This document shows, piece by piece, positions 13,912 through 19,603 of a stretch of 43,658 bases of DNA; position 1 is the first letter of the stretch, and each line of letters begins with the position of its first letter. Position numbers and translations under genes: made by a program. The DNA is from a virus: IMG/VR virus record IMGVR_UViG_3300044618_000246, positions 1 to 43,658 of that record; one strand, 5' to 3'. Below the pieces are notes generated by a model that was not told the DNA's origin, searched no databases, and saw only the letters and a list, made by a program, of their open reading frames with translations.

Positions 13912-15152
13912 AAGAAAGAAAAGTTCAGAAAGCGAAGATTACATTGATGCGTGACCCGAGGTTTGCCCTTTGGTCTGGCATCTTGATGGTTGGGCGTACG
14001 AGTGTAGTGGATAGCATCCCGACTGCATGCACCAACGGGCGTGATGAGAAGTACGGACGCAAGTTCGTGGCTGAGTTGAAAGAGCCGGAGTTGAATTTCG
14101 TGGTACTCCATGAGAATCTGCACAAGGCGTTTCGACACCTCACCACATGGAAGAAACTGCATGACGAGAATCATCGGCTGGCTAATGCCGCTTGCGACTA
14201 CGTGATTAACCTCAAGCTCAAAGACCTCGATCCAAGTGAGCGAACCATTGCTATGCCCAAGTGGGCAGATGGTGAGTTGAAGGGTAAGGCTATGGGTCTT
14301 GTGGATGAGCGATTCCGTGGTATGAACGCCAAGCAAGTGTTCGACATTCTTAAGCAGGAGCAGAAGAGTGGAGGCGGCGGTGGCGGTGGAAGCGAAGGCG
14401 ACGGCGCAGGTAATGGTTCTGGTAATGGTGGTACGCAAGAAGGCTTTGACGATCACGACTGGGATGGTGCGAAGGACATGACCGAGGCGGAGAAGAAAGA
14501 GCTTGAGCGTGAGATAGATCAGGCTATTCGTCAAGGCGTAATGGCGCATCAGAAAATAGCGGGAACTGGTGGTGGTGACCTCGATCGTGATTTGCTTGAA
14601 TTGCTTGAGCCAAAAGTTGATTGGCGTGAGATGTTGCGTGAGTTTGTGAAGTCAACATGCCACGCAAAGGATACGTCCTCATGGCGTAGGGTTAACCGCA
14701 GATTTTTGTCTGCCGGTACTTATATGCCGAGTTTGATCGGTGAGAAGGTTGGTCACATGGTTATTGCCGTAGACACATCGGGTTCGGTTGGTCAGGAAGA
14801 ACTGTCGGGATTCCTAACAGAAGTTAAGGGTATCGCAGAAGAAGTTAAGCCGAGCCAAGTGGACTTGATCTATTGGGATAGCCGAGTAGCCGCACACGAA
14901 GAGTATACCGAGAACATGGTGGGCGACATCATCAACTCTACTAAACCTAGGGGCGGTGGTGGTACGTCACCCTCATGTGTATCAGCGTATCTGAAAGAGA
15001 AAGCAATCGTACCTGAGTGCGTCATCATGCTCACCGATGGGTATGTTGGTAGCGACTGGGGTAGTGACTGGACTGCGCCTGTACTGTGGGCGATCGTAGG
15101 AGGAAACGATTGTGTTGCAGACAATGGCAAAACAGTTCATGTCAAGGATTAA
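13905..15152 (+). CDS. VWA-domain protein with metallopeptidase-like N-domain (DUF2201 type)
   Basis: 415 residues in three parts. (1) Residues 1-150 carry a zinc-peptidase-like HENLH (69-73), the HExxH pattern of the DUF2201 N-terminal domain. (2) A Gly-rich linker at about 160-190. (3) A VWA-like domain at about 280-415 with the MIDAS start DTSGSVG (Asp near 289) and LTDGYVG near 375. Proteins of this type work with MoxR ATPases such as the one at 12238. Asp, Ser and Ser of the MIDAS are present, so metal binding is plausible. The start ATG overlaps a near-palindrome. Whether the HExxH is an active peptidase cannot be told from sequence. Confidence 0.75.
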   Translation: MLEERKVQKAKITLMRDPRFALWSGILMVGRTSVVDSIPTACTNGRDEKYGRKFVAELKEPELNFVVLHENLHKAFRHLTTWKKLHDENHRLANAACDYVINLKLKDLDPSERTIAMPKWADGELKGKAMGLVDERFRGMNAKQVFDILKQEQKSGGGGGGGSEGDGAGNGSGNGGTQEGFDDHDWDGAKDMTEAEKKELEREIDQAIRQGVMAHQKIAGTGGGDLDRDLLELLEPKVDWREMLREFVKSTCHAKDTSSWRRVNRRFLSAGTYMPSLIGEKVGHMVIAVDTSGSVGQEELSGFLTEVKGIAEEVKPSQVDLIYWDSRVAAHEEYTENMVGDIINSTKPRGGGGTSPSCVSAYLKEKAIVPECVIMLTDGYVGSDWGSDWTAPVLWAIVGGNDCVADNGKTVHVKD

Positions 15153-15162
15153 ATGGTTTTAT

Positions 15163-15176
15163 CTAACAAATGTTAG
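15163..15176 (+). repeat. Exact palindrome copy merged with a ribosome site
   Basis: CTAACAAATGTTAG followed at once by GAGG, so the right arm forms the Shine-Dalgarno TTAGGAGG for the 15187 gene. Confidence 0.85.
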
Positions 15177-15186
15177 GAGGTATCAG

Positions 15187-15441
15187 ATGGTAGTAGTCGA
15201 CTTAGGGTACAAGAAAGTTGTACTTAACAAAGAACGTGCAATGGCTTTGGTAGAAATACTTGAGACCGGAGACGTTTACGAAGAAGTGTATTGGAGTGAA
15301 ACCGACCGCATCCGGTTGGGTATGGGTAACGAGACTTACACGTACCACGTGTATCCGAACGACACCAACTTTAGTATGCAGATCATGAGCGAGTCTAAGT
15401 ATCAAATGGCTAAGTTAGCCGGTAAACCTGTTAGAAATTAA
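15187..15441 (+). CDS. Small hypothetical protein after the VWA gene
   Basis: 84 residues starting MVVVDLGYKKVVLNKERAMA. Start chosen at 15187 because taggagg lies 6 bases upstream; an earlier in-frame start would overlap the VWA gene. Predicted strand-helix-strand with a Tyr-rich beta end (NETYTYHVYPND). No known family. It lies in the same operon as MoxR/VWA. Confidence 0.6.
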   Translation: MVVVDLGYKKVVLNKERAMALVEILETGDVYEEVYWSETDRIRLGMGNETYTYHVYPNDTNFSMQIMSESKYQMAKLAGKPVRN

Positions 15442-15452
15442 GGAGAAATGAA

Positions 15453-16301
15453 ATGAGTATCAGTGCATCAGCAGTATTAGTCGAGTTGAACATCAGCGTT
15501 TGGCCTGCCGCAAAGATTGATCGTGAAATTACGAGTCAAGTCAACGCCAATGCGTCTGCACATAAGGACGCATCCCAAACCAAGAAGAACCTGTTTGCGG
15601 GTACAAGCCTACGAGCAGACATCGAGAAGTTCGCCGCAAGAGTGCGACTCTACAACAACCAACACACCCTGCCATGGGCAGACAAAGGTGAGCGTATGTT
15701 GCCGACCAAGTTGTTCATGGATTACAAGCAGACCATGAATGGCTACGAGCGTACGTTCAATATGTTGTGCGATAACTTCTTTGATGAGTACGAGACATTG
15801 GTTGAGGAAGCCAAGGTCAATCTCGGTTCGTTGTACAAGGCAGAGGACTACCCCGACCTAACAGAAGTTAGGAAGAAGTTCAGCTTTAGACGTAGCGTGA
15901 AGCCATTGCCCGAGGCTGGTGACTTTCGCTTAGACATACCCGCGCATGACTTGGAGGAAATGCGAGCCGCGTATGAGAATCAATATTCTGAGAAGCTGGC
16001 CGAAGCGATGCGCACACCATGGGAGCGTCTGCACGAAGTTCTCTTGGGTATGTCCAAGAAGTTGGAAGACAACGGAGACGGGAAGAAGCGTTATCACGAC
16101 TCATTGATTACCAACCCATTGGAGTTGTGTGAGCTGTTGACAAAATTAAATGTTACTAACGACCCCAAGTTAGAGGATGCACGTAGGCAAGTAGAGCTAG
16201 CGATGCTTGGTGCTGACATTGAGGAAGTTAAGGACAGCGCCATCGTGCGTGAGAATTTGAAGTCCAAGGTCGATGCGATCTTGGGTAAGTTCGAGTGGTA
16301 A
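15453..16301 (+). CDS. Hypothetical protein, possibly DUF3150-like, linked to MoxR/VWA
   Basis: 282 residues starting MSISASAVLVELNISVWPAA; mostly helical with conserved-looking Trp and Arg. The opening LVELNISVWPAAKIDREIT and a middle DNFFDEYETLVEEAKVNLG recall DUF3150 proteins, which occur beside MoxR and VWA genes, but this is from memory and by eye. aaggag precedes the ATG. A variant palindrome (15858-15871) lies within the reading frame. Probably the third member of the MoxR/VWA set. Confidence 0.55.
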   Translation: MSISASAVLVELNISVWPAAKIDREITSQVNANASAHKDASQTKKNLFAGTSLRADIEKFAARVRLYNNQHTLPWADKGERMLPTKLFMDYKQTMNGYERTFNMLCDNFFDEYETLVEEAKVNLGSLYKAEDYPDLTEVRKKFSFRRSVKPLPEAGDFRLDIPAHDLEEMRAAYENQYSEKLAEAMRTPWERLHEVLLGMSKKLEDNGDGKKRYHDSLITNPLELCELLTKLNVTNDPKLEDARRQVELAMLGADIEEVKDSAIVRENLKSKVDAILGKFEW

Positions 16302-16314
16302 TAACAATTGTTAG
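16301..16314 (+). repeat. Palindrome variant with AT centre
   Basis: ATAACAATTGTTAG: TAACA-AT-TGTTA is perfectly symmetric. It lies between two genes, and its right arm runs into taggag, the next ribosome site. Confidence 0.65.
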
Positions 16315-16326
16315 GAGTAATTGAAT

Positions 16327-17187
16327 ATGAGTATGAATACATTGAACCTGAGTAACGTGGTGCTTAGCGAAGACTTGGAGAAGCATCGGGACAAAGTTGC
16401 GGGCGTGCATGATGTGATCGAGCCCGTGATTAACCGACTGGCTACGTTGAATCCTCTGTGGACGTTCGTAGCTACAAACCGACCATACAACATGCAAGCG
16501 GGATTCAAGGTGACTGACTTTGTAGTCAAGCTAGATGGTGAGGTACTGGGTCAGATTGGTACGAGCTACATGGGTAGCCGTGGGGTGGTCATTGCTATTA
16601 CCAACGATCGTATTGGTAGGAACAGACAGCGTAGTGAATCGTATCGTACGCAGGATGCAGACAAAGCTGTACTCATGGCGAAGAAGATGTTCGGCAAGAT
16701 GAATCCGACCGAGCGTGTTTCTAAGGCTAGAGAAGCGGCAGAACGTGTAGTGACTCGTGCATCGTGGAACAAAGAGCGTGAGCGTAACAACCTCAGAAGT
16801 TCGGTGAAGGGCGAGATGATGCAGTGGGTTGAGACCAAGGGCTATGCAATGTTCTTAGAGTATGTGGAGAAAGAAGCATCCACTATTGTGCGTAACACCA
16901 TCAACAACAACATCGAGAAGCTAGAGACACTCGACACTGAGATGAAGACTATTGAGAAGGTGCAGGAGCAGTTCACCAAGAATAAGACCGCGCTAGTAGT
17001 CAGAGACTCGGGTAAGTATCTAGTTAAAGTAGGTGACAAAGTAGACCTATATGATGATAATAGCCTCCCTTTGGACGTACGAATGAAGGTAGGCATGCTC
17101 AAGTTGGTAGAGGACGAGCAGTATCTCACCGACATCGGTTGCAAAGTCACGAGTGAAATATTTGTGTTGTTGGTCGACAAAGCCTAA
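16327..17187 (+). CDS. Hypothetical protein, 286 aa
   Basis: Starts MSMNTLNLSNVVLSEDLEKH. The ATG at 16327 fits taggag 9 bases upstream better than the TTG six bases earlier. The N-terminal third may be an alpha/beta domain (NPLWTFVATNRPYNMQAGFK); the central part (150-230) is a long charged helix region likely to form a coiled coil; the end is beta-rich. No catalytic motif. Its position after the MoxR/VWA set and the size suggest a conserved phage function, not recognised here. Confidence 0.65.
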   Translation: MSMNTLNLSNVVLSEDLEKHRDKVAGVHDVIEPVINRLATLNPLWTFVATNRPYNMQAGFKVTDFVVKLDGEVLGQIGTSYMGSRGVVIAITNDRIGRNRQRSESYRTQDADKAVLMAKKMFGKMNPTERVSKAREAAERVVTRASWNKERERNNLRSSVKGEMMQWVETKGYAMFLEYVEKEASTIVRNTINNNIEKLETLDTEMKTIEKVQEQFTKNKTALVVRDSGKYLVKVGDKVDLYDDNSLPLDVRMKVGMLKLVEDEQYLTDIGCKVTSEIFVLLVDKA

Positions 17188-17197
17188 CAAATGTTAG
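17184..17197 (+). repeat. Exact palindrome copy
   Basis: CTAACAAATGTTAG overlapping the stop codon of the upstream gene; gagaaggag follows as the ribosome site for 17212. Confidence 0.8.
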
Positions 17198-17211
17198 AGA
17201 AGGAGAATGAA

Positions 17212-17376
17212 ATGAAAGAGTTGAAATACAGTTCGAAGGCCATTCCATTGCGCCCATGCGATCATCCTAAGTTCAAGTGGGTCAATGCCGCATCAACAGA
17301 CATTCGTAGGACATTCCGTAAGGCACGCTTGCTTATCCGTATCACCAAGGGAGCAGCGTATGAAAGCCGTACTTGA
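17212..17376 (+). CDS. Small basic hypothetical protein (54 aa)
   Basis: Starts MKELKYSSKAIPLRPCDHPK. Start chosen because agaaggag lies a few bases upstream; the ATG at 17191 sits in the palindrome. Strongly basic C-terminal half (STDIRRTFRKARLLIRITKG), so nucleic-acid binding is possible. It overlaps the next gene by 17 bp. Confidence 0.5.
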   Translation: MKELKYSSKAIPLRPCDHPKFKWVNAASTDIRRTFRKARLLIRITKGAAYESRT

Positions 17377-17539
17377 GTTCACGTATCCACAAGACGAAGG
17401 CAAGCTCAAGCATGCGCTCAAAGGTGAAGAGTATTACCTTGCGTTGGTTGAGATTGACAGGGTGTTGGGTATGGGCGATCACCCCGAACAACTACTGGAT
17501 AGGATTGCGGATTTAGTTGCGAAGGGATTAGCCGAATGA
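17360..17539 (+). CDS. Small hypothetical protein (59 aa)
   Basis: Starts MKAVLEFTYPQDEGKLKHAL; a beta strand followed by two helices (EEYYLALVEIDRVLGMG). A recurrent small phage protein type from memory, of unknown role. aagggag precedes the ATG at 17360. ATGA overlap with the next gene. Confidence 0.6.
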   Translation: MKAVLEFTYPQDEGKLKHALKGEEYYLALVEIDRVLGMGDHPEQLLDRIADLVAKGLAE

Positions 17540-17736
17540 ATGGGTTTGTAAACCGACAGCTCCAGCTTGGTAGTAAGCAACCCATACACAAGTACAAGCT
17601 GTGCAACAAATGCGAAGAGATGCGTCCCCCCGAGGGGGGCATCGAATTGTCACCGACTAGGTGGTCGTGTGCCGGATGTTGGACTAACCGAGTAACCAAA
17701 AGGAATTTATTAAATGCCGAGACCAAAACCGCCTGA
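17536..17736 (+). CDS. Small zinc-ribbon-like protein (66 aa)
   Basis: Two Cys pairs, CNKC and CAGC, 21 residues apart, form a zinc-ribbon-like frame; Lys/Arg-rich ends fit nucleic-acid binding. Coupled by ATGA to the upstream gene and overlapping the next by 23 bp. Confidence 0.6.
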   Translation: MNGFVNRQLQLGSKQPIHKYKLCNKCEEMRPPEGGIELSPTRWSCAGCWTNRVTKRNLLNAETKTA

Positions 17737-17899
17737 GCCTATTAAGGTTACGAGTATCCGCTTGACTGCAAGACACAAAGCCATGCTCGAAGAATTAGGC
17801 GGGTCAGTGTGGATACGCAAGATGTTGGAGAAGCACGCCAAGATGCCAAAGAAGTATTACGACAACCTAGTAAAGGAGAAAGATGACAACAGGAATTGA
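17714..17899 (+). CDS. Candidate ribbon-helix-helix DNA-binding protein 1
   Basis: 61 residues: a basic N-tail, then VTSIRLTARHKAMLEELGGS and VWIRKMLEKHA, which fit a strand, helix, turn, helix order as in Arc/MetJ-type regulators. These proteins bind short inverted repeats as dimers. It lies beside a second similar gene, in the region that carries the palindromes, so it is a candidate binder of that repeat. The fold is inferred from pattern only. Confidence 0.5.
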   Translation: MPRPKPPEPIKVTSIRLTARHKAMLEELGGSVWIRKMLEKHAKMPKKYYDNLVKEKDDNRN

Positions 17900-18089
17900 G
17901 AATTTAAAACCGGAACAAAAAAAGAAAGGGCGGGGACTTGGTAAGAAACCTGCGCTTTTCTGTACGAGCTTGCGTCTACCAAAGGAGGTGATGGACTACT
18001 TCAACACCAACCATGCGTATACAAAGCAAGCCAAAATGAGAGAGATTCTTACCGATTACGTTAACAACCAAACCAAGGAAACACCATGA
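17883..18089 (+). CDS. Candidate ribbon-helix-helix DNA-binding protein 2
   Basis: 68 residues: a Lys-rich N-tail (EQKKKGRGLGKKPALF), then CTSLRLPKEVMDYFNTNHAY and a second helix KQAKMREILTDYVNNQ. The strand (TSLRLP) and two helices fit the ribbon-helix-helix fold. It overlaps the upstream candidate by 17 bp and the next gene by 4 bp. Either could be a transcription regulator of this operon; DNA target not shown. Confidence 0.5.
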   Translation: MTTGIENLKPEQKKKGRGLGKKPALFCTSLRLPKEVMDYFNTNHAYTKQAKMREILTDYVNNQTKETP

Positions 18090-18634
18090 TTGAATTAATT
18101 GAAACTACAACTGACAAAGCAAAAACCAAAGCTGAGCAAGTACGTGCGTACGTAGCCAAGAACCCCAAGGCTAAGCCCGCAGAGATTGCGAGTGCCGTAG
18201 GCACAGGGCTTCAGTACGTCTATACAGTTATGTGGAACGTCAAGAAGAAAGCCAAAGCGCAACGAGCCAAGGCTAAGGCGGCTAAGATGGCAAAGGCAAA
18301 CCAATGGAAGAACATTGCGTTGGCTTCATCGGGTATCCCTCATTACGAGGACTCTGTTACGGATACGACACCCAAACGTATGGCAGAACTTGCGTATAAA
18401 GTGGGGGCGAAGGCGGTGGCGAAGGCGAAAGCAAAACCTGATCCGGTGAATCACCCTGCTCATTACAAAGTAGGTGGTATCGAAACGATTGACTTCATTG
18501 AAGCCAAGAAGCTCAACTACAACATTGGTAACGTGGTGAAGTACTTGACCCGTGCCGACCACAAAGGCAACCGCAAGCAAGACCTCGAGAAAGCGCTGTG
18601 GTACTTGAAGCGTGAGATCGACAGCCTGTCCTAA
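18086..18634 (+). CDS. HTH-like domain fused to DUF3310 (T7 gp1.7-like nucleotide kinase family)
   Basis: 182 residues in three parts. Residues 1-55 look like a winged or simple helix-turn-helix (AEQVRAYVAKNPKAKPAEIA, then VGTGLQYVYTVMWNVKKKA). Residues 55-110 are a Lys/Ala-rich linker. Residues about 120-182 match DUF3310: DPVNHPAHYKVGGIETIDFI, then NYNIGNVVKYLTRADHKGNR and LEKALWYLKREI. DUF3310 includes T7 gp1.7, a nucleotide kinase, but most members are uncharacterised. DUF3310 is clear by eye; the N-terminal domain is inferred. This is the last gene before a terminator at 18662. Confidence 0.75.
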   Translation: MIELIETTTDKAKTKAEQVRAYVAKNPKAKPAEIASAVGTGLQYVYTVMWNVKKKAKAQRAKAKAAKMAKANQWKNIALASSGIPHYEDSVTDTTPKRMAELAYKVGAKAVAKAKAKPDPVNHPAHYKVGGIETIDFIEAKKLNYNIGNVVKYLTRADHKGNRKQDLEKALWYLKREIDSLS

Positions 18635-18644
18635 CAAATGTTAG
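18631..18644 (+). repeat. Exact palindrome copy at the end of the operon
   Basis: CTAACAAATGTTAG overlapping the stop codon region of the DUF3310 gene and 18 bp before the terminator stem. It is the last exact copy in the window. Confidence 0.8.
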
Positions 18645-18661
18645 GAGTTAGGGAAACCACT

Positions 18662-18684
18662 AGCCACCTTCGGGTGGCTTTTTT
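18662..18684 (+). terminator. Intrinsic terminator
   Basis: AGCCACC-TTCG-GGTGGCT followed by a run of T: a strong Rho-independent terminator with a stable UUCG tetraloop. It separates the MoxR-to-DUF3310 operon from the replication operon. Confidence 0.9.
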
Positions 18685-18696
18685 ACGTCTGTACTA

Positions 18697-18724
18697 TTGA
18701 CTTTGTCAAACCCTATGCTATCAT
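18697..18724 (+). promoter_or_regulatory. Predicted promoter of the replication operon
   Basis: TTGACT, 16-bp spacer, TATCAT with TGC in front (extended -10). It lies 12 bp after the terminator. The expected start near 18731 gives a leader of about 23 nt to the ATG at 18754. Confidence 0.7.
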
Positions 18725-18753
18725 CAAGACTCGAAAACTTTTTGGAGTATCAG

Positions 18754-19065
18754 ATGAGGTATGAAGACGCGCAATTAGAAGACAACATATTGCTCTGCCC
18801 ACGTTGTAGTAGCAACAACTTGCACCAAGGTGCAGTCACAGTATTCAATCGCACCGAAGATGCCGAGAACGTACAAGTCACGGCAGTCACACCGGACAGC
18901 GAAGCGGTAACAACAACCATTACCAACCGAACCACAAGCAACCCAAGCTCTCGACGTCACGGATTGCTGATTGACTTTGAGTGTGAGCTTTGCCACAACA
19001 TTGGCAAGTTAACCCTAGCTGTGTATCAGCACAAAGGTCTGACGCTTGTGGAATGGGTGAAGTAA
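18754..19065 (+). CDS. Zinc-ribbon-like hypothetical protein
   Basis: 103 residues. Two Cys pairs, CPRC near residue 14 and CELC near 76, flank a Thr/Val-rich beta region, a zinc-ribbon layout. Start at 18754 because ttggag lies 6 bases upstream and the promoter occupies the upstream bases. The stop overlaps the next start by one base (TAATG). Role unknown; it opens the replication operon. Confidence 0.65.
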   Translation: MRYEDAQLEDNILLCPRCSSNNLHQGAVTVFNRTEDAENVQVTAVTPDSEAVTTTITNRTTSNPSSRRHGLLIDFECELCHNIGKLTLAVYQHKGLTLVEWVK

Positions 19066-19376
19066 TGGCAAGCACACCTGAAGCCAAGGTCAAGGCAAAG
19101 ATTAAGGCAATCCTCAAAGCCCACAACGTCTACTACGCTATGCCGATCGGCACTGGCTACGGCAATAGTGGTGTGCCCGACTTCCTGTGTTGCGTCAACG
19201 GCAAGTTCTTGGCAATCGAAGCCAAGGCGGGTAAGGGCAAAGTTACTGCGCTACAACACAAGAACCTACGTGAGATACAAGACGCAGGGGGCATAACCCT
19301 AGTTATTAATGAAGAGAGTTTTAATCTGCGCCCATCCCCCCTTGAGTTTGTATTGAAAGAACTTGCATGCCTATAA
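19065..19376 (+). CDS. VRR-NUC-type nuclease
   Basis: 103 residues with the compact VRR-NUC pattern of the PD-(D/E)xK superfamily: GYGNSGVPDFLCCVNGKFLA (the Asp of PD), then AIEAKAGKGKVTALQHKNLR (the ExK pair Glu-Ala-Lys and the trailing Gln). Stand-alone VRR-NUC proteins in phages act as Holliday-junction or structure-specific endonucleases. Start at 19065 gives a TAATG overlap with the upstream gene; an in-frame ATG 12 bases earlier is possible. Next to the DNA polymerase, consistent with DNA replication or repair. Confidence 0.8.
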   Translation: MASTPEAKVKAKIKAILKAHNVYYAMPIGTGYGNSGVPDFLCCVNGKFLAIEAKAGKGKVTALQHKNLREIQDAGGITLVINEESFNLRPSPLEFVLKELACL

Positions 19377-19603
19377 GCCGACAACAATTGGTTAACGAAT
19401 TGATGCCCGCGCTAGATAAGTTGTTTGGGCAAACGTATGCAGAGCTTAATCGCACCGAGTACCACATGAAGAGAAGATACGGCAAGTGCACCATATACCG
19501 ATGGGACTTTGTTCAAGGCAAGCGAACAAGCACAACCCTAGCCAAAGGCTTAGACAAAGAGACAGCCGAGGGCATGATGAAACTATTAAAAGACCCTGTA
19601 TGA
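19367..19603 (+). CDS. Small protein whose N-terminus mimics the major capsid N-terminus
   Basis: 78 residues. The first 25 residues, MPISRQQLVNELMPALDKLF onward, match the first 25 of the capsid protein (MAISRAQLLKELLPGLNALF onward) at 15 positions: M, I, S, R, Q, L, E, L, P, L, L, F, G, Y, A, with no gap. After that the sequences diverge: here a basic strand region (YHMKRRYGKCTIYRW) and a helix. It overlaps the nuclease by 10 bp and the polymerase by 4 bp. The shared segment may bind a common partner or compete in capsid assembly. Unknown family; the similarity is directly visible. Confidence 0.7.
   Translation: MPISRQQLVNELMPALDKLFGQTYAELNRTEYHMKRRYGKCTIYRWDFVQGKRTSTTLAKGLDKETAEGMMKLLKDPV

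Noticed and set aside
14814-14827. CTAACAGAAGTTAA and similar in-gene sites (15858, 19651, 24161) as functional palindrome copies
   Set aside because: They lie inside well-supported reading frames and diverge in the centre; they may be coding coincidences (Leu-Thr-Glu-Val or Leu-Thr-Lys-Val), so I do not count them as members.
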